The translations under genes were made by a program, and so were the position numbers. The notes under the pieces are model-generated. The model was not told where the DNA came from and did no database searches. It was given only the letters and a program-made list of their open reading frames with translations. Positions 24,366 to 35,500 of a DNA stretch of 64,000 bases are shown one piece after another. The DNA lies in contig JAYJMM010000064.1 in assembly GCA_037349105.1 (NCBI GenBank), forward strand, positions 186,001 through 250,000. Reading direction: 5' to 3'. Positions within the stretch are counted from its first letter, which is position 1, and the number at the start of each line of letters is the position of its first letter. This stretch comes from Limnomonas spitsbergensis (Eukaryota > Chlorophyta > Chlorophyceae > Chlamydomonadales).

Positions 24366-24850
24366 ACCGTCCCTGAATGGGCAATTACAAAATAGTACCA
24401 TCAAGCAAGATTCATGTCCAGAGAGGAGTGGACGGAGGAAGGGGGGTGGAGGGTGGAGGTGGGAGGGTGGAGGGTAGAGGGTGGAGGGTGGAGGGTGGAG
24501 GGTGGAGGGTGGAAGGTGGAGGCAGGGGTGTGGAGGGGGGAGGGTGGAGGTGGGAGGGTGGAGGGCGGAGGGAGGGGGGTGGAGGGTGGAGGTGGGAGGG
24601 CGCAGGAAGGGGGGGAGGGGGGAGGTGGGAGGGTGGAGGAAGGGGGGTGGAGGGTGAAGGGGGGAGGGGGGAGGGGTCAGGGGGGAGGGGGTGAGGGGGT
24701 GGAAATGAGGGGTGGGGGAGAGGGGGGGTGAAGGGCGAGGGCATGGTGACATGAGGAGGACGTAAGTTTACCCTTGCCCCCCTTACGGCGGTCATGCCTG
24801 AGTAGGCAATTTACGGAAAATACCATCAAGCATGGTTCATGTCCTGGGGA
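24366..24850. repeat. ~425-bp tandem duplication enclosing a G-rich array
   Basis: Sequence at 24366-24425 (ATGGGCAATTAC, then ACCATCAAGCAAGATTCATG) recurs at 24793-24845 (GTAGGCAATTTAC, then ACCATCAAGCATGGTTCATG). Between them lies a GGGTGGA array on the plus strand (24430-24720) with many runs of three or more G separated by 2-4 bases, a classical G-quadruplex pattern. Confidence 0.8.
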
Positions 24851-24928
24851 GAGTGGGCAAGGGGGGGGTGGTGAAGGGTGGGGAGTGGGGGCAAACTCCT
24901 CACAATTCGTCTGGAAAGTGCGCTGGAC

Positions 24929-25006
24929 CTCGCCGGATTGAGTTACCTCCTCAAACACGTCCTCGTCTTTCTCCTTGGAATAGGCCTGAATAGCTCGCTC
25001 ATTTAC
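24929..25006 (-). CDS. possible diverged second exon of the U2AF35-like gene
   Basis: Read on the minus strand after CTTGGCCAG, 26 codons are open up to a GT at 24928. The translation starts VNERAIQAYSKEKDEDVFEE and continues VTQSGE. Known U2AF35 proteins at this point read (D)PRKVQEHFEDFYEDVFEEL followed by a K/Y-F/Y-GE motif. The shared residues are R, Q, EDVFEE and GE in the right order and spacing, but the aromatic core is lost. The phase does not match an obvious donor in the first exon. It could be a decayed exon or coincidence. No later RRM or second zinc-finger exon was found in the window. Confidence 0.28.
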
Positions 25007-25794
25007 CTGGCCAAGGTGAAGGGTGGCAGAAAAGGGTTGAGTGTTTACGGTGCCAATTATGTGGGCCTGGTGGGCCTGTGACTGGTGGGCCAAAGCAGCA
25101 TGGCTGTCCACAACCGGCCAGAGGCTATGTAGTAGCTGACATGTAGTTGAGTCAGGAAAAATAAACACTGCTGTTCAGTCTAATACCCTGGCGGGGTATA
25201 GGGTTCAGAGATTCTTTTTTCTGCTACAAATCCACCTATGGCAGGCCTTCCGCGAAACACCTGATAGGGGCCAAGGGGTGCGAGGAGGCATTGGGACATG
25301 CTGATCGTGCAGGCAAGGCGGAGCATGGGGAGCATGGGGGCTTCTATGGTGGTGAGAGGGTTGATTTCATGATAGCCATACATGCAGGGCTAATTTAAAT
25401 GGAGATTGAAAGGTTGCATGGTGAGGCAGGGCATGGGGGAGCATGGGGGCTTGTATGGTAGTGAGAGCACAGGGCATGTGTGGTAAATGCTGAAGGCGTC
25501 AGCAGGGGAACATCATCGCCTCATCTACCTAGTTGGCGCCTACAGAGCTGATTGAACCACTCCTCAGCTGTCATTTCATCGGGATGGGATGGGATGAGAC
25601 GGGCGCTGCTGCTGATTGCGCTGCCCATGGCACGCTACAAAATGTAAGGATACATCGAGCAGCCACTGTTTTTTTCCCTGCTGCTGCTGCTGCTGCTGCA
25701 GCTGTTGCACAGAGGCATGTTAGGGTCGGCCACCCTGGGTGGCCATGACTCTCCCCTGGCCTCTTCTCCCCCTTCTCTTCCCACCCACGGGCAT

Positions 25795-26019
25795 TCAGTG
25801 GCGAGTCTTCAACTGCATCGGCTTGCCGTCCGCGCCAAGCGGAGCAGTGACAACGGGGTTCTGGTACATGTTCTTCAGTAGTATCGTCTGACTGATGGTG
25901 GTCAGATTGTGCATACGCGAGCAGCTGTCTCCATGGCGACACGCGTTGATCTTGAAATAAAAGGGGCAGTTCATGATATCCTTCTCGGTACCGAAAATGC
26001 TCGCTATGTGATCCGCCAT
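25795..26019 (-). CDS. U2AF small subunit (U2AF35), N-terminal zinc-finger exon
   Basis: The product matches the start of the U2AF small subunit, which recognises the 3' splice-site AG in the nucleus as partner of U2AF65. The translation begins [14 protein letters not shown], then [20 protein letters not shown] and H, giving a CCCH zinc finger C18-X8-C27-X5-C33-X3-H37; Ser34 is the residue conserved in the family. It continues with the typical [13 protein letters not shown] and GADGKPMQ, then meets a stop after LKTRH, where the family would go on to the EHFEDFYEDI segment and the RRM. So this is either exon 1 of a split gene whose donor lies close to the stop, or a truncated copy. Its start lies 369 bp from the divergent gene at 26389, so the two may share a promoter region. 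Recognition of the finger is firm; intactness of the gene is not. Confidence 0.8.
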   Translation of the reverse strand: MADHIASIFGTEKDIMNCPFYFKINACRHGDSCSRMHNLTTISQTILLKNMYQNPVVTAPLGADGKPMQLKTRH

Positions 26020-26388
26020 TTTGATCGGGTTGAGGAGGGCCCGCTTACGACCATGCTAAAGACGTCACCGAATTTCGCGCTTGGGAACGGGTGCGGGTGG
26101 GGAAAGAAAGAAAGAAAGCAAACGCCATAGCGTGGCTTGAGGAATACGGGATTTTAAATGCCGTACACCGGGAGCTGGTGTGGCACCCCTCCTCGACACT
26201 CGGCTCCATTACCATGTCATTGCCAGTTTTTTTGGAGACGCGACAGAATGGAGCAAAACAGCTGCCCCTCATGTTTTAAATTGAAATTCATCAATGAATA
26301 CCCAATGCTTCGAATTTCAGCACCTGGTTGTTTTCGCAAACGACACCTCTTGGTCAACCTTGTAGTGTCAGAAGTAGAATAGAGAGCC
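26020..26388. promoter_or_regulatory. putative bidirectional promoter region
   Basis: This 369-bp gap separates two start codons pointing away from each other: the U2AF35-like exon (minus) and the large gene (plus). It contains a short GAAAGAAAGAAAG run near 26105 and no long repeat. No TATA element is convincing on either strand. The role is inferred from position only. Confidence 0.35.
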
Positions 26389-26523
26389 ATGGCTGATGGA
26401 AATGCCGCAAGTCAGCGGGCTGACGCAATAATACAAATGCTCGTGGGTGCATCTGTCCACGCCGCTCGCCTGAGGTCGGAGGTGTCCGCTATGCAGCAGC
26501 GCGGTGCCGACATCGACAGCAAG
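26389..26523 (+). CDS. exon 1 of the large gene, with start codon
   Basis: It starts at ATG in the context GAGCCATGG. The 45 codons read MADGNAASQRADAIIQMLVG, then ASVHAARLRSEVSAMQQRGA and DIDSK, followed by the donor GTGTGTG in phase 0. The segment from about residue 10 to 38 looks helical and amphipathic. The start is chosen because it is the first ATG after stops in all frames and has a good purine at -3. Confidence 0.55.
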
Positions 26524-29500
26524 GTGTGTGTGTTTCCACCGGTCGGGCTGCTTTGAACATGCATGCACATCATGAGAAGAAACAAATGTCTTTTTGATAT
26601 TGACGTACAGAGGGAGGGTGGGCACGCAGCTACAAATTCGAATCATGGATGCATGCGCTGTCTCGAGACCCGAAGGGATCCCTGCGGGAGCTTCTGCCCC
26701 AGCGCCTTTGCATTCAACCGATAGCGTGTCTCGAAGGAGCCAGACAGTGCACACGGTTGAGACATAAACATTTGGATAATATACCGCCACAGCACACACA
26801 TGCATGCAGCAAGAAGGTCTGCATGGGCCAATGTGGAGGGCTCTCTAAGGTGGAGGGCTCTCTAAGGTCTTCCTATGTTTCTGCGGCTTTTCTGTTATAG
26901 GCTTGCCTGAGGCACATAACCAAGGTAGCCGATATATGCCCTGCCCTACCAAAGAATGGGCCATTACGCCTTTTGCGAGGCAATACCTCCTTCTGTCCCC
27001 CATTGTCATATGCATGGGCACCTGCATACCACGCCTGCCTGCCTGCACCATGCCATGAACATGCCTGCCTGCCTGCACCACGCTATGGACATGCCTGGCC
27101 ATACCTGCCTATACCACGCCATGGACATGCCTGCATACCACACCTGCCTGCCTGCACCACACCTACCCCGCATGCCTGCATACCACACCTGCCTGCCTGC
27201 ACCATGCCATGAACATGCCTGCCTGCCTGCACCACGCTATGGACATGCCTGGCCATACCTGCCTATACTACGCCATGGACATGCCTGCATACCGCACCTG
27301 CCTGCCTGCACCACACCTACCCCGCCTGCCTGCATACCACACCTGTCTGCCTGCACCACGCCTACCCCGCCTGCCTGCATACCACACCTGCCTGCCTGCA
27401 CCACACCTACCCCGCCTGCCTGCATACCGCACCTGCCTGCCTGCACCACACCTACCCCGCCTGCCTGCATACCACACCTGCCTGCCTGCACCACGCCTAC
27501 CCTGCCTGCCTGCATACCACACCTGCCTGCCTGCACCACACCTACCCCGCCTGCCTGCATACCACACCTGCCTGCCTGCACCACACCTACCCCGCATGCC
27601 TGCATACCACACCTGCCTGCCTGCACCACGCCTACCCCGCATGCCTGCATACCACACCTGCCTGCCTGCACCATACCTACCCCGCCTCCCTGCATACCGC
27701 ACCTGCTTGCCTGCACCACACCTACCCCGCCTGCCTGCATACCACACCTGCCTGCCTGCACCACGCCTACCCCGCATGCCTGCATACCACACCTGCCTGC
27801 CTGCACCACACCTACCCCGCCTGCCTGCATACCGCACCTGCCTGCCTGCACCACACCTACCCCGCCTGCCTGCATACCACACCTGCCTGCCTGCACCACG
27901 CCTACCCTGCCTGCCTGCATACAACACCTGCCTGCCTGCTCCACGCCTACCCCGCCTGCCTGCATACCACACCTGCCTGCCTGCACCACACCTACCCCGC
28001 CTGCCTGCATACCACACCTGCCTGCCTGCACCACGCCTACCCCGCCTGCCTGCATACCACACCTGCCTGCCTGCACCACGCCTACCCCGCCTGCCTGCAT
28101 ACCACACCTGCCAGCATGCACCACACCTACCCTGCCTGCCTGCATACCACACCTGCATGCCTGCACCACGCCTACCCTGCCTGCCTGCATACCACACCTG
28201 CCTGCCTGGACCACGCCTACCCTGCCTGCCTGCATACCACACCTGCCTGCCTGCACCACGCCTACCCGCCTGCCTGCATACCACACCTGCCTGCCTGCAC
28301 CACGCCTACCCCGCCTGCCCGCATACCACAGCTGCCTGCCTGCACCCCGCCTACCCCGCCTGCCTGCATACCACACCTGCCTGCCTGCACCACACCTACC
28401 CCGCCTGCCTGCATACCACACCTGCCTGCCTGCACCACGCCTACCCCGCCTGCCTTCATACCACACCTGCCTGCCTGCACCACGCCTACCCCGCCTGCCT
28501 GCATACCACACCTGCCTACCTGCACCACACCTACCCCGCCTGCCTGCATACCACACCTGCCTGCTTGCACCACGCCTACCCCACCTGCCTGCATACCACA
28601 CCTGCCTGCACCACGCCTACCCCGCCTGCCTGCATACCACACCTGCCTGCATGCACCATGCCTACCCCGCCTGCCTGCATACCACACCTGCCTGCCTGCA
28701 CCACACCTACCCCGCCTGCCTGCATACCACACCTGCCTGCACCACGCCTACCCCGCCTGCCTTCATACCACACCTGCCTGCCTGCACCATGCCTACCCCG
28801 CCTGCCTGCATACCACACCTGCCTGCCTGCACCACGCTGTCGAGCGGTAGACCCTGCTGACAGCAGTATATACATGTGTACAACAGTCACAGTCTGCCCT
28901 ACCTGACAGTGCAGCAGTATATGCCGAAGAACACGGGTCACGATAATGGTCCCTTTCCAGCAAGATATACGCCGCCTGGGGATGAAGGAAGGTACCCGTT
29001 CAGCCGTAGCACGATAGTGGTCCAAGATATACGCCCTTGGGCTTAAGGAAGGCACCCGGTCCGTCGTAGCACTGGGTAACATTCCATGTAGCTTTGTGTG
29101 CGGCTAGCCGGCACCCGGGGATCCCAGAGGCTTGCCATCCCCCATCCATTATTTGCAGAGCCGGAAGCATCTCGTCGGCACCCCCCTTTGCCCCTTTGTT
29201 ACAGCCCCAAGCTGCGTTGTTTCCTTAACCTCCACGCCCTATTAGGGCGTAGCTTTCTTTCTTTCTTTTGCACCTTTGTGGGATTGCAACAACCAGGATC
29301 ACTGGGACCCTGCTGACCAATCATGTTCCGCAAAGTGTCCGAGACGAGGATTGGGCACACCTTGACCTGCATACAATCAATCCTCATTATAGGAGCCCTT
29401 GCTGGTGCGGGGACATGGCCTCCTCACCCCCCATGTGGCTGACATGGTCAGTGCATGCTCCTCAACTTCCTCCCCCCCTATCCCCCCCTCTCAGTGCCAA

Positions 29501-32500
29501 TGATCCCACCCCCCCCCTGCCCTGTGCCGATGTCCCCTCTCCCCTCCCCTACCCTTCTGCATGCATCTTAACTGCCCCCGTCATTTGAACTCCCTCCCCC
29601 CCCCTCCTCCTGCAACAGGAACATGGAGCCAGCGTCTCCCCAACCCAGGACATGCTGCTGGAACCTTTCACACCGGTGAGATCTAAAGCCCTCTAACCTC
29701 TAAACTGGAACCTCTGACCTCTAAACACTAAACCCCAAACCCTAACCTCTAAACCCTAAACCAGATCCGCTAAACCAGAATCCCTAAAGTCTGACCTTTA
29801 AACTCTGAACACTAACCTCTAAACCCCAGCATCTAAACCCCAGCATCTAAACCCCAGCATCTAAACCCCAGCATCTAAACCCCAGCATCTAAACCCCAGC
29901 ATCTTAACCCCAGCATCTAAACCAATGCCTGTTCATGCTGCTGTGGCCTTTCAAACCGGCGAGATCCTTTCCGTGCTACAATTGCTACAATTGCTACAAT
30001 TGCTACAATTGCTACAATTGCTAGAATTGCTAGAATTGCTACAATTGCTACAATTGCTACAATTGCTACAATTGCTATAATTGCTACAATTGCTACAATT
30101 GCTACACATGCTACAATTGCTACAATTGTAGCAATTGCTACAATTGCTACAATTGCTAGCACCTCGTGTAACAAATGTGAATGTCCCTCCGCCACCTCCC
30201 ACATCACCACCTCCCACCTTCTCCCCAAACTTCCCCCCCCCCCCCCCACCCCATCCACCCCACACACCTTCTTTGCACCTCTCAGGTCGATCAACCCCGT
30301 GCTGAAACCTGGAAAACCTCTTCCGAGCTCTCCTGGGAGGGACGTGCCTCCCCTCACACCTTCTCCCCACACCTCCCCTCCCCCCCACACTTATTTCACA
30401 CTTCTCAGGCCGATCAATCCCTCGCTGAAACCTGGAACCCCTCTTCTGAGCTCTCTAATGAGCGGCGTGCCTCCCCTCACACCTTCTCCCCACACCCCCA
30501 AACTTTCCTCAAACCTCCTAGGCCGATCAACCCCGTGCTGAAACCTGGAACCCCTCCTCCGAGCTTTCCGGGGAGCGGCGTGCCTCCCCAGTAGACGAGC
30601 TGGACACAGCTGTACCTAGGAACCTGCTAGAATCAGTGCTCAAGGCAGCTAATGGTGGGGAGGGGAGGGGAGTGGAGGGGAGGGGGGGGGGGAGGGGAGG
30701 GGGGCTGAGGGGGGGGCACCTAGGAGCCTGCTATAGTCAGAACATATGTGATTGCAATCAGATGGGGGCCCTCTTCCCTGACTAATTTTCACACTTCTGG
30801 CTATTTTCACACTTCTGGCTCCTGGAGAGGAAATCTATAACCAAAACTCGGCCGAAGGGGACCGGCGATTGGCCTCTGCAGGGTTTGGTGCACCAGACCC
30901 CCACCATTGTAGGCTGTGAAGTAGCTGAGCTGTAGCTGAAGCACCGGCTGTGATGTCGCTGAAGTGTGACTGAAGTACCCCACCATAACAGGCGTCTGAC
31001 GGGTTGTACTTCAAATGTAGCTGAATCACCCTTCAGGCCCTGTTGTAGCTGACCTGTAGCTGAATCACCCTTCAGGCCCTGTTGTAGCTGACCTGTAGCT
31101 GAAGCACCCTTCTGGCCCTGCTGTAGCTGACCTGTAGCTGAAGCACCCTTCAGGCCCTGCTGTAGCTGAGCTGTAGCTGAAGCACCCTTCATGCCCTGTT
31201 GTAGCTGAGCTGTAGCTGAAGCACCCTTCATGCCCTGTTGTAGCCGAGCTGTAGCTGAAGCACCCTTCAGGCCCTGTTGTAGCTGAGCTGTAGCTGAAGC
31301 ACCGCTTCTGTTCTCCCCCACCTTCCCTCACCTTCTCCCCACCTTCCCACCTGCCCCTCTCCCTGTCCCTCCTCAGGAGATGTGCTGGCCATGCAGGGGG
31401 ATGGACATGATGTGCATGCCATTCAACTTCTCCCCACCTTCCCCCCACCTTCTCCGCACCTTCTCCTCACCTTCCACCCACCTGCCCCTCCTCAGGGGAC
31501 GTGCTGGCCATGCTGGGGGAGGGACATGACGTACATGCTATCCAGGCAGCAGCCGCTTGTCTCATTCGGCGTATGGACCTCAGCCTAGTCAGCAATGACC
31601 ATGCATGCAGCGGGGAGGCCTACCCACCCATCGACCTGCAACTCAGACAGGCAGGTCCAGGTGGTGGGCTTAGGTTCAGGGTTTATGTTTAGGGTTTATG
31701 TTTCGTGTTTGGGGTTATAAGGGTATGTATCCAGCTGCTGCTTTCATACTCCTCCCCCAGCCACCCCCTTTGGTCTCACCTGCCCCCCACCCCACCTCCA
31801 TTCTCTGGTGCTAGAGGCAATGGCTGCATTCAAATTCAATTTGATCCGTCAGTTGGACTTGTCTCCTCCCTCTGGACTCACCTGAGCCCCATCCCACCTA
31901 AATTTCAGTTTTTTGTTAGTGGTTACCGGACCACCTTTGACGGGCCGTCCTGCGGCCACCCCTGGACTGATTGACACCAACCCTGGACCGGCCTCCGGCT
32001 GGCGGCCCGAGCAGCAGAGCTGGCCGAGCCAGGGACTGGTGGCTATAGGCCACAGTGTGGCTGAAATGTAGCTGAAAGTGATGCTGTAAGCACTGCACAA
32101 AACAGTGCTTACATGTGCCCCCTTCATACCCTAATTCTGTTGGGATGGGGGCACGGGGGGGCCCTCAAGCACATTTGATGACCGGTTGAGTGATTAACCT
32201 GCCCCCCCTTCGTACAGGCGACTACCGCAGCAGCTGCCGCCGCCGCCGCCGCCACCACCGCCGCCTCTGCACCTCCCCTCTGTCCTCCCAGCAGCTTCAT
32301 GCAATCGTTTATCCCGACCCCCCTTTTTAATTACCTCCCCTCTCCCCACACACACGCACACCTCCCCTCTTTTCTAATCACCCCCCCCCCCCCCCCCCCC
32401 CTCCCCCCCACACACCTCCCCCCTTTTCCAATAACCTCCCTCCTCCCCCCCCCATTCCCCCCCCTTCCCTCAGGCTGCTACCGCAGCTGCCGCCGCCGCC

Positions 32501-35500
32501 GTGGCTGCCGCCACCGCACCTCCCCTCTGTCCTCCCAGCAGCTACATGCATTCGTTTTTCCCGATCCCCTTTTTTCTTAATACCTCCCCTCCCCCCCCAC
32601 ACACACCTCCCCCCTTCCCTTAGGCCGCTACCGCAGCTGCCGCCGCCGCCGTGGCTGCCGCCACCGCGCCTTCCCTCTGTCCTCCCCGCAGCTCCTCGCC
32701 CCCCCCCGGCATGTGTCGCTTGCTGCTGAAGCCGCGTCATGCTCATGCAGCCGTGGCAGAAAAGGGAGGGCATGTGGGCCATGCATCAGCTGCTGAAAAG
32801 GGAGGCCATGCAGCCCATGCAGCAGCTGCAGAAAAGGGAGGCCATGCAGCCCATGCATCAGCTGCTGAAAAGGGAGGCCATGTAGCCCATGCAGCAGCTG
32901 CAGAAAAGGGAGGCCATGCAGCCCATGCAACAGCTGCGGAAAAGGGAGGCCATGCAGCCCATGCAGCAGGTGGCAGTGTGTATGGTTGCAGTCAAGGCCT
33001 CTCCTCCACGGGCTCTGCCACCAGCCAAACAGCTAGACCTGCGGCGACAACAGCGGCAGTGGCAGCAGCAGCAGTCATGCCAGGGCACGCTATGGCCACG
33101 CATGCAACGGCAGGAGCGGCCATGCAGACTGCGTCAGCCAACGCCGGGCATCATGTCAGCACGCCGGCAGCAGCAAGAGCATCCTTACAGGCAGCGGCAA
33201 CAGCGACGGTGCAACCAATCAGACATAGCAGGCAAGCAAACGGTGATGCTTGTTTCCCCCTGGTCCACTCTGCCTGGGGGTGGTTGCGTCGATTTTGTGC
33301 AGCAATCGTGCAATCCATCAGGCAATCCATCTTCCCCCTGGTCCACTCTGCCTGGGGGTGGTTGCGTCGATTTTGTGCAGCAATCGTGCAATCCATCAGG
33401 CTTATCAGGCAAGCTAACCGTTTTGGAGGGGAGGTGCTTGATTGCTTGAATGTCTCCAACCCTTGTTGTCAACAGCATGAACCCTAAACTCTCAACCCTA
33501 CCATCGCCAGGACCCTTAACAGCTGTAACAAAACAGCATAAACCCTAAACCCGGGACTAGGCCCTAAACCCTACACCGTTAACATCCGGCCCTGGCCCGG
33601 AACCCTACACCCTCAACGCCTCAGGCAGGGACTGCATGCAGACCAGGGTTTGGGGTTTAGCGCTGCTGGTCCTAAAACCTGTCAACAGCAGGGTTGGAGT
33701 GCGCCCCAGATGGGCGGGATCCATGCATGGCAGGGTATAGGGGAAGAGTCATCTCTTCAAACCCTCAAACTATGTTTGAGGGAGGATCTTTCTAAACCCT
33801 GAACCCTGCGTCTTAAACCCTAAACAAGGGTTGAGGGGGAATCTTTCAAAATCCAGAACCCTAAACCTAAACGAGGCTTGATGGGGGAATCTTTCTAACC
33901 CCGGAACCCTGAACCCCGGAACAGCAGAACCCTAGTGTCAGATGCCGGGATTTAGGAAAACCCAGGTATGAGCTCTTGGAAGTATGAAGGGGGGATGCCG
34001 TTTATGTTTGGGGTGGGGTCGAAATCTTTCCGAGCAGCTTTATATAAGGGAACAGCTTTGCTGGAAGACCTCATTAAGAGCCCAAAGCAAAAGAGCACGG
34101 AGCATCTTTGTTTGGGGGTTAGGTGTAAGGTTTTTGGGGTCAGAAAAGAGTCAGAAAGGGGTTTATAGCACGAAGCATCTTTGTGTTTTAAATTGGAAAT
34201 ATATGTTTGACGACCCCAAAACCTTAGGTTTGTAGGCGGCTCCGTTCCCATGATCGTTTCTTTCCATCTCCAACCCTACCCCCCTTCTTCTCTGCACCTC
34301 CCTCCCCCTGCTCCCCAAACCCCTCCTGTTCCCCTCCCCTGCTACCTACACCCTTTCTGCCCCTCCCCTCCCCCTGCTCCCTACACCCCTTCTGCCCCCC
34401 CCTCCCTCCACCCCCCTCAGGTTCTCCCTCCCTCTCACCGCAGCCACGCAGCCGGCCTCCTCCTCATCTGACCGCAGCTTCATCATCGCGTCCGTACCGC
34501 TCAACGGCAGGGCTGCAGGACAGCTCACCGGGGGTGGCGTGTTGATCTCCCCCCCTCAGGCCCACCTGTTGCCTCATCCAGCCTCCTCGGAGCTGACCTC
34601 TGTCTTCGATGGCATGATGTACGCAAGGTACGCTAAATGGGCGGTAGGAATGTGTGGGTGATTCCTAAACCTTGGATTGTGTGGAAGCATCGTACACCCT
34701 AAATGTGTGGATGAACCCTAAACCCTAAATGTGTGGATGAATTAAATGTGTGGATGAACCCTGAACATCTGTCTTCGATGGCATGGCAAGGTGAACCCGG
34801 GAATGTGTGTGAACGCATCCTAAAAGACAAATGGCAGGTTTGGCGGTCGCCGAAAAGAAAAAATACGACCTTCGGCTGGAGCTTCACAAAATGCCTCCCT
34901 GTAACTGCCCTGTCTCCTATACCCCACACGCCTGCTGTGACTAGTTGAATCTTCAACACTAACCGCTGCCAATGGTATGATGTGCATCCCTCTCTCCCTC
35001 TGCCTCTACCCTCCATGCCCCTCCCCTCGTTCCCCACTTGCCAACACTGGACGTGCCTTCCCCTCTCCCCCCTCCCCCTTCTCCCCCCTCCCCCCCTTTA
35101 CCCCCCCCCCCCCCCCCTCCCTTTCCTCCCTTCCCTTCCCTTCCCCTAACTTCGCCACCTTTCTTCCTCCCTCCCAGCATTGCACCGGATGGCACCTCCT
35201 CCTACGACTCCGCAACCGCTGGATGGCAGGCGGATCAGCAGAACGGAATGTGTGACCACCCCAGCATAATGTGTGACCAACAGGAGTCTCCCAATGAGGC
35301 ATGCAGCGTGGCCCAACCCCTGCCACCTCAGGGTGAGGAGCTGAGAGGGGGGGGGGGGGCAGGGTGAGGGGCTGATAAGGGGGGGGGGGGTGAGGGACTG
35401 AGAGGTGTGGTGGGGGGGGGGGGCAGTGTGAGGAGCTGATAATGGGGGGGGGGGGAATCAGTGGCAGGGTCTAGATCTGGAGGTCTCTGGAGGGTCTAGA

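Noticed and set aside
26956..28906. Long Cys/Pro-rich ORFs in the 45-bp array on both strands
   Set aside because: Unit length is a multiple of three, so several frames are open by default; no splice or start evidence, and it lies inside intron 1 of the gene model.
30782..31321. Minus-strand ORF with GASATAQLQQGMK repeats
   Set aside because: It is the 39-bp array read in one frame; a second minus frame is equally open, and there is no unique coding flank.
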